Shown here: positions 23,272-35,063 of the stretch, in pieces
Layout: every line of letters starts with the position of its first letter
Position numbering within the stretch: the stretch's first letter is position 1
From: Austropuccinia psidii
Lineage: Eukaryota; Basidiomycota; Pucciniomycetes; Pucciniales; Sphaerophragmiaceae
Length of the DNA stretch: 64,000 nt
Assembly (NCBI GenBank): GCA_023105745.1
Contig: JALGQZ010000002.1
Coordinates: forward strand, 76,921,285 to 76,985,284
Reading direction: 5' to 3'
The notes under the pieces: model-generated
Told to the model about the DNA's origin: nothing
What the model saw: the letters and a program-made list of their open reading frames with translations, nothing else
The model's database searches: none
Translations under genes and position numbers: made by a program

Positions 23272-25007
23272 GGAGCGGTGGTGAAAGCCTCTTTGAGTTG
23301 ATGAAACTGACTAAGAGCTTCCTCATTGAGGGGGAAACAGGAATCTTTCTTGAGGAAACTGGTGAGTGAACTGATCTTCTTTGAATAATTCTTGATGAAA
23401 CGGCGGTAAAAATTGGCAAAGCCGAGAAGGGATTGAAGTGCCTTGAGGTTTCTTGGAGGAGGCCAATTGAGAATCTGCTGGACTTTTTCTTGGTCCATCT
23501 TGAGGCCTTCAGCAGAAAAAACATAACCAAGGTATTCAACACTAGAAACATGAAAAAGGCATTTGGACGCCTTAGCAAAAAGGTTATTGGCCCTAAGTCT
23601 GGAAAGAACAGTGGACACATGAGTGACATGCTCTTCCTCAGACTTGGAAAAGACCATAATATTGTCTAAATAGACCACAACATAAACATCAAGCAAATCT
23701 TGGAAGATATCATTGACAAGATTTTGAAAAGAAGCAGGAGCATTGGTGAGCCCAAACGGCATAACCAAGTACTCATAACTGCCATATTTAGTTCTAAAAC
23801 AAGTCAAATGTTCATCACCCTCCTTGATTCTGAGCAGGTTATATGCACCACGCAAATAAATCTTGGAGAAGATAGAAGAACCATTAAAGACATTGAGAAG
23901 CTGATTCATAGGCGGAACAGGATACTTGTTCTTCCTAGTAACAGCATTGAGTTTGCGGTAATCAACACACAAACGGAGGCCACCATCTTTCTTTTTGACA
24001 AAAAGAACAGGTGCTCCTGTTGAAGAGGAGCTTGGCCGGATGAAACCTTTCTCTACATTCTCTGAAATGTAGGCCCTGAGTGTATCTGACTCTTGTTTGG
24101 ATAAAGAGTAGATCACCCCAACTGGAGGTAGAGACCCCTCCAGCTCGATATGATGATCACAGGCACGGTGAGGAGGAAGTTTTTCTGCTTTCACCTTGGA
24201 GAATACATCCAGATATTGGTGATAGACAGAAGGAACAACCTTCATCACGGTTTCTACTTCTTCTGGCTCTTCCTCCTCATCCCACAACTCCTCCAGGGAG
24301 TCATGATAAGATGAAGGAGGAAGGTCCATATTCCCAAATAAGAGGTGAAGTGAAGATACAGAGTTATCTTCTCCAACATTTTGAATCTCTTTGAAGACTT
24401 CAGCTCTAGGAGATAGTAATGACTGTGGGGAATTAAGGGAAGGAATATGGACAGAAGATGGAAATGATGGTGTTCTAGAATCACCAACCAGAGCTGCACA
24501 AGATTTGGCAGAAGAAAAGTCATTACGGACAGAATTAGAAGGATCAGAATAGTCCAAATGATCAGGATTAAAGTTGATCAGCCCTTGCCTCCAATCAATA
24601 GAAGGATTAAAATGATTGAGAAAGTCAAAGCCCAATATGAGGTCTTCTCCCTTGGGAGTATCAATGACTAAAAAGTCCCATTCAAAGCTTGGGAAGGAAG
24701 GAAGCTCAACCATATATCTAGTATGGTGAGTCACAAATAAGGAAGGAGACTCAGAGGAGTCCAAAATGATAAGAGGAATCTTCTCTGGAAGTTCTGACGT
24801 AGTCAATGAGTACTTGTGAACAAACTGCTTTGCAATAAATGAGTGTGTAGCACCAGAATCAATGAGAATACTGTAAAAAACATCAGAAAGAGAAGAAAAA
24901 ACAAAAAATTTAAGAGAATTTTTGACACCAGTATTCAGAATGCACAATTGTGCTCTGGAAGGAAAACTGTGAAGACCATTGAACACAACATGATCTTCAC
25001 TCAGGCT
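23247..25007 (-). pseudogene. Ty3-B protease and reverse transcriptase (catalytically dead)
   Basis: Open over its whole length after the -1 frameshift at 25007-25013. Protease: ILIDSGATHSF, DLILGFDFLNHF. RT: motif A reads SKIYLRGAY (catalytic Asp to Tyr), and the active-site motif reads YLDN, not YLDD. Both are metal-binding Asp residues in this family, so polymerase activity is not expected. It ends at TAG 23247-23249, in the same place as Ty3-C. Confidence 0.92.
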
Positions 25008-25013
25008 TTTCCC
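24969..25013 (-). promoter_or_regulatory. -1 frameshift signal, gag to pol (Ty3-B)
   Basis: Same elements as in Ty3-A: heptamer GGGAAAA (25013-25007 in sense), spacer GCCTGA, 11-bp stem (25000-24990 with 24979-24969), 10-nt loop. It is identical to Ty3-C over the signal. Confidence 0.8.
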
Positions 25014-26314
25014 TGGCTGGGAAATTTGCCTGACGGTTGGGTAAGCTTGTTTTGAGGCCTTTTGAAACAGGACTCAAGACTATGCTTCCCACCACAATAG
25101 GTACAAAGACCCTCTTTGATTCTTCTTTCTTTTTCAGAGTTCATGAGCTTGAAATCTTTATTCAACAAAGAAGAATTGGGCTTGTCCCGCTTTTGAGAAT
25201 GAAATTTCTTCTTATGCCTTGAGCTTGAAGAAACTTGATGATGAGAAGAGTGAGACTTCGAGGCTTCAGGCTTCTTCTCTTGATGATGATTCTTCTCCTT
25301 TTGCCTCTCATGGTACCTGGTATCAAGTTCCAGGCTGACGTCCATTAAGTCTTGACAAGAATCAATATTTGAAGGATGGGAGGCTAATTGATCCAGAATT
25401 CTGGAGGCCAAGCCCTTCCTGAAATGATGAATAAGAGCCCTTTCACCCCAATCCCTGATTCCTGAAACCAAACTCCTGAAATCGGCAATATATAAAGCAA
25501 CATGCCCACCTTCCTTCATCCTAAGGCCATCCAATTCTGCTTCTGCTTTTCTAACTTTATTTGGGTCTCCAAATAAAGTGAACAATTGGGATTCAAACAG
25601 TGGCCAGGAATTGAGAAGGTAACTTTATTCTTGATTATTGAGATTGGAAAGATAAGGCTCAATCCATTCTGCAGCCCTGCCAACTAAGAATGAAGTGGCA
25701 TAAAGAACCTTCTTTCTATCTTGAGAGAAGTTTGCCGGATCATTATGAAAGATGAGCTGACAAGATTGAATAAAGCTTCTGACTTTGAAGGGCTGAGTCC
25801 CATCAAAGCATTCTGGAGCCTTCATAGAGGGAGTCTTGAAGGCTGGTGGTCTTGATGACTCAGAGGAAGAAGCTGCTTGAAGATTGGCCATAATTTGAGT
25901 CATCTGCTGCATTATGGCCAATAAAGATGGTTCAGATTGGTGAGAGACAGGCTGATCAGACTGGGCTAGAGTTGGTCTTCCAGTACCTTGGGATGCCCCC
26001 ACCGGAGCAGGAACACCTTCAGTACCTTCAGACTCTTCCTCTTCGACAGAATTCTCCTCCTCCTCTTCACCATCTTCACCTGGACCTTTGAAACTAGTCC
26101 TTGACATGCCTGGAAAACCGCCAACTACTCCTGAAAAAGAATTTTATCTTCTTGGCACTATTCCTTCCATGCGGGGTCCTCTATCTCATTGGGCCCTCAG
26201 TTGAGGAACTGCTGGGGTGCCATCAAGAGGAACTCTTGGCATAGGAGTAAGAACAGCTTGAGTTCGAGCCTGGGACCTGGTCTGTCTTGCAGGAGGTGAG
26301 TGTTGGAGTGGCAT
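25001..26314 (-). pseudogene. Ty3-B gag (three in-frame stops)
   Basis: ATG at 26314-26312 (MPLQHSPPARQT...). TGA and TAA stops lie near 26190 and 26140, where Ty3-C reads Leu (QLDRG) and Ser (RRSNSF). A further TAA at 25625-25627 follows a local rearrangement after LNNQE. The remainder is good: capsid-like core, Lys-rich tail, zinc knuckle CTYCGGKHSLESC complete (C-x2-C-x3-H-x4-C, one residue shorter than the usual C-x2-C-x4-H-x4-C). It ends TGA 25003-25001. Confidence 0.9.
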
Positions 26315-27076
26315 GATTTAATAAGAGTAAAATTTAAATAAAAAGAATCAAAACTTGGATAAAACTTGAGGCAAAACCAAAATAGTCTTGAGGATCAAAA
26401 TAAAATCAAATCTTGAGGAAAAAATCAATGAATCAATTAAAGTCTTCAGGTACGTCAATCAATCAAATCAGATGAGTCTTGAAGTCGAAAATCCAAATCA
26501 ATGAAAGTCTTGAGGTCAATAAAATCAGTCAATCAAAATCAATGAAACCAAATCTTGCAGTAAAAATCAATCAGTCAAATGAATTCTTGAATCAAAAAAT
26601 CAATTTATGTCAAAATCTTGATGTGAAATTCAGCAGTCAATGGAAAAAATCTTCAGGTCAATCAAATATCTTGAAGTCAATATCAATTATGCCAAATCAG
26701 TCAATCAAATCAATTATCAAGTGAATTCTTCCTGAAATCAAAATTCTTGAAGAGAAAATCAAATTGAATCCTGATATGAAGAACGTGTCTGTATAATTTG
26801 ATGAATAATCTGAAAATCAAAATGACAAGACGCCTGAAATGAAGGATAAAATGAGATTGATGATTGAGCTTAAGATTTAAAAGATAAACAGGAAATAGAA
26901 TTTGGGTCAGCTTTCAATTTTCAGAATGAAGAAATGAGTGAGAGAAAATTGAGAGGTGACGGAGAATCATTAATTTTCATAAGCGTTAAAGAGTCATAAT
27001 TTCGATGAATGAATGAATGAAATTGATGAAGAATGAATGAATAGAATGAACAGAAATTATGAGTTAATTGATATAA
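26315..27076 (-). other. Ty3-B 5' leader with self-priming site
   Basis: Low-complexity leader of TCAAT/TTGATT variants. Next to the LTR the plus strand reads AGTTAATTGATATA (27062-27075). Its sense complement pairs with the LTR site at 27468-27481 with one mismatch. No coding potential is seen. Confidence 0.6.
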
Positions 27077-28728
27077 TGTCACAGGGGCTCCTATGGAAGC
27101 AAGAGGGCCTGGCACTCAGGAATCAAGAACTCACTTGGAGGGCTCCAAAAGATGATAAGAAATACTATGGAATATATTTCTTAAGCAGGAAATAGAGAGA
27201 GGACAAATATGCCAAAGATAACAAAGAATAAGAAAAATGAAGCCAGAGGCCAAAATAAAAGGAAGCCACAGCCAAGAAGCCAACCAAGTGAATCCTCAAT
27301 TCACTGTTTCAACCTGCCAGAAAGAACAATGGAATTAGTAAAGGATATGACCACCAATATCCACTGACAGGCGAAGAAAGAAAGAGAAAAAGGTGCTAAT
27401 GACTGACTTAAGATTATCAGTATTAACTTTAATAATGTAAAAGAAAATAAGGATAAAAAAAATCCAATATATTAATTAACTGGGGAAAAAGTCCCCCAGG
27501 TGATGAAAGGTGGCCGGTATATGTGAAAAGCTGAAAGATTGATCCTGGAAGGTGGATCAAATGACTGTATTGTCCGAATCGGGAAATACAGTTCTGGCCA
27601 TCTTGAAATTTGAACTGTGTGATGGAATTCACACAGTGGAATAAGAAATGGCCCAATTGGGCCAAGGCCATACAGGTTGATTGAATAAGGCCTGTACGGA
27701 TGAATTGGGTTGTCCAAGGAGTATTGAATACTTGATGTCTTGACAACTGATTTAAATGATGTAATACCTCTTGAGAATTGACCTTAGAATAATCCTGAAT
27801 GAATTGTACCAACCCAACTCCTGCAGATACAGGTGGTTGGGATCCTTGAATGATCTTCTGAATTGCCGCCATGGATTGCCAGACTGATGAGCTGAAAAGT
27901 CCTCCTTTGAAATGGGCGTTGGAATTATGGACCTGGAAATGGAAAGGTGGAATTGGGTCCTGAAAACGTCACCATTGGATTGCTGAGTAAAAATGGTGCA
28001 TAATGGTATATAATACCATATACGCACCACACCTGCAATCTTGAGTACGGAGTGCATGAAGGAAAGGAAAGAATTCCCCTTAAGTTGAGGGGAAGGTTTT
28101 GCTGAGCTGATCTGGTGGCCTCTGGTGGTTTCCAGAGGCCATGGTGGTCCAGGCCAAAATTGGGTCCTACGGGATTTATGGCCAAAAGGGTGTCCAAGAG
28201 GGATTTGGTCATTTTTGGGTCCAAGGAAATCATGGCCAAATTGGCTCAGGTGGGCCCACCTGGCCTTGAGGCCTAGGTGGCTGGCCCCTTTGGCCCCTTT
28301 TGGCCTCATTGGATTAGGCCAAAAGGGGCTTAATTGGCCTACGGACCGTAGAAGCCGTAGGGGGCCTAAATGGCACAAAAGGGCCATTTAGGCCAAAACC
28401 CCCATAATGAAAGGGGTTTGCCAGAGGCCAATGATGATGGCTAGGGGGTCCAGAACCCCCTGAAAGATAAAAGGACCCCCCAGGCCCAAAATAAAAGATG
28501 AAGGCCTGGGGGTTGGTGAGGTGGAAATCGGCCAAGAAGGCCAATGATGGCAGGATATGGCCTGAGGCCATAAATGATGGTTGAGAGGGGCTATGGCGTA
28601 AAAACCATAAAATACCCAAGGGGGCCAATTGGCCATAATGGACATGACGTGACCAATTGGCCCCATCTGGGCTCCAGGTTGGATTGCCGCAGCCATCAAG
28701 GAGGAGGGCCAAACTCGTGGTTGTGACA
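27077..28728 (-). repeat. Ty3-B 5' LTR (1652 bp)
   Basis: Plus-strand ends TGTCACAGGGGC and GGTTGTGACA, followed by the target copy TAATC. It contains the family hairpins and the proposed RNA start at 27481. Confidence 0.93.
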
Positions 28729-28733
28729 TAATC

Positions 28734-29970
28734 CTCCTCTCCTTTTCAGAACCAATTAATTTGTTGTACATGTCCTTATTGAGGAGGGAAGCATAAGGCT
28801 TATCCTTGGAACCTTCAAAATCTTTCCCCTCCTTGTTCCTCCTGTCATGGACCTTCTTGGAAGATGAATCTTTATGAGGCCTAAGAGAATTGGTTCCAGT
28901 GACAGGAGGCTTCTTTTCTTGACTTCTACCCTTCTCCTTGTGCCTCTCATGGTACCTGGTGTCTAACTCCAGCATAATATGCATGGGATCTTGAAGGCTG
29001 TGAGATATTTTATGTTGAGAAGCTAACTGGTCAAATAGTCTTCATGCCAAGCCTCTTCTATAAACATCAATATAAGCCCTTTCCCCCAATCTCCAATTCT
29101 TGATATTAAGCTTCTGAAATCTGCTATGTACAAAGAGACTTGACCACTTCATTTCATCTTGAAATTGTCCAAACCTTGTTCAGCTTTCCTGAATTTATTG
29201 AGATAACCAAATAGAGTAAACAACTTGGTTTCAAACAACTTCCAGTTATTGAGGAGATAAGATGGGTCTTCATTGAAGATATTGGAGAGGTAAGGTTTAA
29301 TCCATTTTCCAGCCCTACCGGTGAGAAAAGAGGTTGAATAAAGAACCTTCTTCCTGTCACAGAAGAAGTTTCCTGGGTTATTATTGAAGAATAATTGACA
29401 GGACTGAATAGAACCTTTCCATTTATGAGCTTTAGTACCATCAAAATAATCAGGTGCCTTGTTGTATGTAGTCTTCAATTTTGGGGCTCTTCAACTGTCC
29501 CTTGGGGTAACTTCTTGAGTGAGTTGTCCCATAAAGTGAGTCATTTGTTCCATCATATTAAGAAAATTTGGTTCAGCTTTAAAGACAAAAGGTTGATTAG
29601 AAAGGGCTATATTTGGGACCTGAGGAGCTTCAGGGGTACCTTCCAAGGAAGATTCCACTTCAGTCTCCTCAGATTCTTCCTCTTCCACAGAGTCCTCCCC
29701 CTCTTCATTGTCAGCTTCCCCCAATCTGCACCTAGTCCCTTCAGAAATGCCAGGGTAGCCACCCAATAAACCAGAGAATGATCTTGATCTTCTAGACTTC
29801 ACGCCTCCTCTTCTGCAGGGTTCTGCTCCCTCCATTGGTGGTATTCTGTCCAAATTTGCACTCAGTTGACAAACGTATGGTGTTCAGTCAAGAGCAGCCC
29901 TTTCTGTGGGAGTGAGAACAGCTTTATGTCTTTGGGATCTTGTATTCTTGGCTGGGGGACTATGCTGAAC
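28734..29970 (-). pseudogene. Ty3-D gag, main part (old, broken)
   Basis: Diverged gag of the same lineage as Ty3-A, -B and -C. It reads HSPPAKNTRSQRHKAVLTPT near its start (ATG lost), then an acidic stretch, DYFDGTKAHKWKGSIQSCQ, KWIKPYLSN and a Lys-rich tail to GSEKERRI, where Ty3-B interrupts it. Stops follow VTPRDS, DNFKMK and others, with frameshifts near 29040-29150. The zinc-knuckle end is at 18833-18957. No pol of this element is seen; the Ty3-G LTR starts where it should begin. Confidence 0.85.
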
Positions 29971-30737
29971 AGAAATTATTGAAGAATTAGTAAATAAAAC
30001 TTGATGATACTTTGAGAATACAAGTAAGGCTTGACCAAATCAAGTAAAATGGGAATTCTTGGTGAACGTGAGGAATCTATCAACAGTCTTGAGGTGAAAT
30101 AAACGTGAAAATCTTGAGAAGTGAACATCACAAAGTCAAAATCTTATAAATGGATCAATCTTCTTGAAGAGTATCAAATAAATTTCAATCAATCAATCAT
30201 TCATTCATTCAATTAAGTAATTTTTAAATTCAATTAAGTTCAATATGAGTAGATCTTAAATAATTCAATTACAGAAAAAGAAAGTCAATCAACAAATTTC
30301 TTCAAATCAGAATCAGTTTCTTGAGGAATTCAATAAATGAATCAATATGTTCAGGCATCAATTCAATATCTTGGTGAATGAAAATCAGTCAGTAAATCAA
30401 AATTGATTTTTGAAGATCAAATCAGTTTTGCTGGATTAATTCAAATCAATCAAAAATCAATCCAATAAAAAAATCCTGAATTGCTGAATCAATTATCACA
30501 ATTAATTTGAACCAATAAAACAATAAAATTCAAAACCCTGATAAGACCTGAATTCAGAGAGCATAAATAAAATTGAGATTTGTTTGAGAATCAACAATAA
30601 AGTGAAACAGTAAGAAGAATTTAAGAAATGAGAAATAAGATCAATTTTCATATGAATAATATGAGGGAGATGGAAATTGATGAGAAATCATAAAATCATA
30701 AAATCATGAATAGATCCTAATTGAATAATGAGTGTCA
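29971..30737 (-). other. Ty3-D 5' leader
   Basis: AT-rich, low-complexity leader like those of Ty3-A, -B and -C, with repeated CAATCAAT tracts. It ends at 30737 with TGTCA (30733-30737), possibly the first bases of this element's own LTR, and is then cut by another LTR. No gene is seen. Confidence 0.5.
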
Positions 30738-31990
30738 TGTCAGCCTGTGACTCAAAGCCAGGGCACAAATGTGACACCCAAATAACATCAACTTATGGTA
30801 TAGCAAAGATTTCACTAAAGGTGACCTGGGCCAGGAGAGCTGACCATTGATCTCAATGGAAAGAGGGTATTTACCTCATTTCAAATATAAAAATCTCATA
30901 ATAATTGTATAAGGAACAACAAAGCTATTCCAGCTCAAGGCCAGAACTGAGGATAGACCTTATTTGTACATCTAATTCAAAATCTATAGCAAGAGGAAGA
31001 ATCCCATCAAAATGGTGGTAATTTTAAATATATAAATTCAGGCCATCCAATGGTACTGAAAAATTAGGATAGCACTTATCTTACAGAATTTAGACCCAAT
31101 AATAGGCCAAAAAATGGTGAATGAAATATTCAACTCTCATCTAGCTTCTGAATTTTTAGCTTCAGATACATGAATTGGGGTATTTTCTTTAGAAAGATCA
31201 TAATCTGATATTTCCTGTGGTACCCTCTATAACCCTGTATCACCTTTAAAATGAAAGTTATTGAGGATAATAGCTCAATAAAGGATTCATCAAAAATGCA
31301 AATTGTGATGATGGAATTTACAACCTTTACACCACTGCCATAAATGATGTTAGCAATACCAGATGGGTGAAATATGTGAAGATCTCATGAAGAACTACCA
31401 AATGAGTCATTTATAAGCTCTCTATTGTCATAAATGATAATATTATGTCCTTTTCAAAGTCCACATACCAAAATATTGCGAAAAAAACACTTTGGGATAG
31501 TACACCATACCATTGAATATGAGGTGTCAAAACCATAGAAAAGTGTGTTTATAGTTCAATACCTTATAGAATGACTAATATGGGGTCCACTGAGGTGTTC
31601 TGAATTTTCAATGCATCTGGCCTGCCAGAACCCCAGGAGGAGGTTTCTACCTGTATTGGGGAAAGATGACCATATGTGGTTTCAAAACCACAACCAATCC
31701 TACTACAGGTAATGCAGGACTGTGTAATCCCCAATTATTCCCATTTTGGTGAAATACTCTACACTCCTTTAATGGGGTAAGGGACAGAGGTTCTTCTACC
31801 CTTCTTTGGGATAAAAGAAGACCTTCCTCTTCCAAAAGAAGGAATTCTCATCATTCTCTTGAGCTCCTGAATATTAATATTGTGAAGAAAAATATTACTC
31901 TTGGAAAATAATCATGTGACAATTGAAATGTCATCATTGTAATCCTTATTATAGCTAGTAACTTGATAATTACTTCACAAAAGTTTTTAA
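30738..31990 (+). repeat. LTR of the TGTCAGCC family (solo or truncated)
   Basis: Starts TGTCAGCCTGTGACTCAAAG and follows the Ty3-E 3' LTR (5294-6540) in the same direction with moderate identity. The copies share the GGGGTCC block near 31580 and the CTTGGAAAATAA block near 31900. The first copy was truncated, so the real right end here is unknown and may be further right. No second TGTCA target copy was found. Confidence 0.65.
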
Positions 31991-34200
31991 GAAGAATTCA
32001 CAGTCAGTAGAAATAGTAAAAGCCTTTAATTAAGCTCTATTAAACATCTTAATACCTTATTTAACCCATAGCTTCAGTATTAAACTATTATTCCTTGGAG
32101 TTATCCTGACAGCAGCATCTATGAAAGCATGCTTCAGAGCAGCTATGACATTCTACAACAAATTCTTCTTAAAGAAGTTCTCATTGACTAAGTAGAATTC
32201 TAAAATAATATTCTGAGAATTCTTTTCATCTACACAATTTGTTTTGATTTAAACTTCTATTTTTTGTCATATAAGAGCTTTGGCACAAAACCCTTGAGCA
32301 GAGGAGAGAAAGAACTTTGAAGATACAAAAAATTCCTTCTCTGAAAAAAATAACAACATTTATCTACTCTAAGCTATTTATCATTATATAGCTTCCCCGC
32401 TCTTTGGTAGCCACATCATAGGTTCATATCCCTTAATCATAAGGAAGCCTTGTGTTGATAAACTTACTTCACCCCCTAATTTTCATCAATGTAAAATTTT
32501 AGTTTTGTTGATTTATGTAATTTAAATATCCAATTTCTTGTTTTTTTCTTCCTGTCATAGTTTCTCGAGTGATGAAGTGCATTCCAGTATATTTTATATG
32601 TCCCCATTGAGCAGCTAGCCAACTGGCTACCAGTGTAAGATATACCTCTCATGATACTTGAGGAATTTGGAGAGTGATTCCCATTCTTTTTTTCATATTA
32701 TTTCCTTCATTTTAGGACAAGTTCAAAGTTGGTTTCAGAGGAAAGCGCCAAATAATATTTCTAGAAAATAAATTTATGAGTATTTCGATAGGACCTGGCT
32801 GAAAGTATTTACAACTGGCCCTGTTTTTATTGATAACCCAACCCGGCTAATGAACACTCTTTCCCATTTGATGTTCATAGGTTTAATGAGTTTTTTTCTG
32901 ATGAAGTCAGAATTTCATCTGAGGATCAAATCCATTCTCCATCATCACCATAGCTCCATACTGTTCCTTGTTCCTGTTATGAAGCAAAATAATAAGCTCT
33001 GGGATACTATCCACCAACATTAAATGCAATTATTTCCAGAACAACTTTCAGATATATTCCTCCACACTTCATTGCCTCTTTGGTATCATATGGAATCTCA
33101 ATTAATTCTTTGTGTAGAGATAAACTGATTTATTGATTAAGCTGTAAAATAAAAGTGACTTCAAAGTTAACTTAAAGATGGGAGATTTTTTGAGCAAGAA
33201 ATAGAAAAAAATCCTTGGCACACCAAAGGAATGTTTTTTGAAAAGGTCTGCTTAAGGTAATTAACCTGAATTTCGCAACAGTTTCTATCCACTCATCTTC
33301 CTTGAAATTTTCCATTGAAATTCTTCTTATAGATTCTCTGGGCAACTCATTTGGTGCTTCCCTGGGATTTTTTTGTTTAAAAGATATCTTTTTTTAATAA
33401 CTATTCAGTTTTTTCTCTTTGAAATTATTCCATGATGCACAGTCATCTTATAAGATGACTGATCTATATTTCATGGTAATAATTTCTAAATCCTGGTGAT
33501 TTGAATTCATTTTTGTAATAAATTGGCCCTTCATTTCTGATTTCTTTCGCATTAATTTGCCAACAATTTTCTAACTTAAATTTTTTTAGTACTCTGTCTG
33601 AGTTTCTGCCCTTTTGAAGAAAGGTTTTATTTTGAAACTCAAAACTAGAAGACCTATCCATAAATTTATGATAAGGGATCCAAAATAACCAGACTTTTCA
33701 GTTAGTATATGCACCCACATGATAAACAACAATCTCATTGGCTTAGATGATTGCAAATAAATTACTTAGAACCAAATGGTTTTAAAAGAAGAAGTTATGG
33801 CTTCCTTAATCCAATGAAACTTCAGAAAAGGTATAGGCATATTATTACATTTCCTTTACAGTATCTCTTGCACTAAATCAGAATTAACTCAGGTTTATCT
33901 CAAAATTATGTGTTTTTGAAGGGAAAAGTGTTTATAATATACTATCTTCAAGTTAAATATCCCAATAATTAATACTTATCATCCTTCTTTAGCTATCAAT
34001 AGGAGCTTTACTAAGCTGATTATTGTCCTATAATACTCAAAGAACTTGTCTATTATATTCAATTCACTTATATAATAGAATAATATGGCTTATTTATTAA
34101 GATAAGGATCAAAACAATATAAAAGGAATCAGTATGATACTCAAGTGTTCTTAATTAATTTAGTCGGGATTCTCATGTGTCCAAATCAAAAGCCCAAAAC
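31991..34200. other. AT-rich stretch, unassigned; weak decayed coding signal
   Basis: No convincing gene. Around 32770-33020 the plus strand has an open run of about 80 codons (IYEYFDRTWLK...NPTRLMNTLSHL) without a start and ending at TAA. A neighbouring frame is also partly open. It is compatible with a decayed transposase or gag, but I do not recognise a family. The rest may be the remainder of the LTR at 30738 or intergenic host DNA. Confidence 0.35.
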
Positions 34201-34740
34201 CTATAGCTCACAATGCTTGAAGTAGAGGTCTTTATTTCAGTTTTCGAAAAAAATTGATTAAAAAGAGCTCAAGAAGATATTTATTAATTTCCATGTAGAA
34301 AACCCTCTTCTGCTTCATGTTTAAGGGAAGTAAAATGAATCTATTTGTTCCGACAAAGCTTATTGTGAAAGGCGCTTCCAGTCTTGAGCGAGGAAATCTG
34401 TGGGAAAATTGGGTCATTCATGATTTCCTCCCAAATGACCCTCTTCGAGGTCGTTGGGGAAGGGGGGGAAGAGATCTTTATATATCAAAATTTGGCTCGT
34501 GAAGAAAGTGATGAAAAGTGACGAGCTGTGAGTGGGTATTTTTTTTGGTATTTTTTAGGATATTGCGGTGGACAAGCAAGAACATAACTGACTTTGGATA
34601 TGGAAAAATTCCAGTTACTGAGAGCGGGGCTTAAAAGACAAAATGAGTGGGCGTGACGTGATAATAAAATCACCTTATTTGGCGCCACGAACCTCATGAC
34701 AGACGCCAACATCTTTCTGGATTAATTTTTATGAGGCAAT
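34201..34740. other. Host flank with a possible divergent promoter
   Basis: Less AT-rich, apparently single-copy DNA left of Copia-1. On the minus strand a TATATAAAG box (plus 34476-34484) lies over a C-rich tract and an ATG near 34417. That ATG opens a 61-codon frame (MTQFSHRFPRSRLEAPF...) that I do not recognise. It may be the 5' end of a gene facing away from the secreted-protein gene, or chance. The last five bases, GCAAT, are the Copia-1 target site. Confidence 0.3.
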
Positions 34741-35063
34741 TGTTATTTTATTATATTCTTTTTGATTTATTGACTAAACTAATATTATAAATAAATAGGT
34801 ATAGTTTGCAATTACAAATATTAATTGATCTCCCCTGAGATAAGCGTACCTATTTATTAAGTAAAAATTTTAATTGTTAGTTCAAGATAATAAAATATAA
34901 TAAAAATAAAGATTTAAATGAAAGAAAGATCTCCCCTAAGGAACAGATCTTTCTTTCTCGATTGTAGTATCAGTTTTTTTGTGTTATGCATATTCAATAA
35001 TATTGTCACTATGTTAGGTTTTAGCTATAATTTTGTCACTTGTATTGTTACAATGTTACAACA
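34741..35063 (-). repeat. Copia-1 3' LTR (323 bp)
   Basis: Plus-strand ends TGTTATTTTATTATATTC and GTTACAACA. Contains the palindromic GATCTCCCCT/AGGGGAGATC-type blocks found also in the Copia-2 LTRs. Confidence 0.92.

Larger units (their letters stand above)
18958..28728 (-). mobile_element. Ty3-B: full-length chromovirus LTR retrotransposon
   Basis: Minus-strand element of about 9.8 kb with LTRs 27077-28728 (5') and 18958-20527 (3'), flanked by TAATC (18953-18957 and 28729-28733). It inserted into the Ty3-D gag between ...GSEKERRI and KEVFCTYC. Gene order matches Ty3-A and Ty3-C. Pol is mostly open, but two catalytic Asp residues of the RT are replaced and gag has three stops, so it cannot move by itself. 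Confidence 0.95.

Noticed and set aside
23433..24394. Plus-strand frames opposite Ty3-B pol
   Set aside because: Antisense shadows of the RT coding strand; the same shadows occur opposite Ty3-C.
27752..28387. Frame of 211 codons on the minus strand in the Ty3-B 5' LTR
   Set aside because: LTR sequence; the match to frames in other LTRs only reflects repeat identity.
32725..32770. Homeodomain-like VQSWFQRK stretch
   Set aside because: Only eight residues resemble helix 3 of a homeodomain, with a stop soon after and no upstream helices. Likely chance.
34317..34502. Plus-strand 61-codon frame left of Copia-1
   Set aside because: Overlaps a minus-strand TATA box and frame of equal length. No domain, splice or homology evidence favours it.
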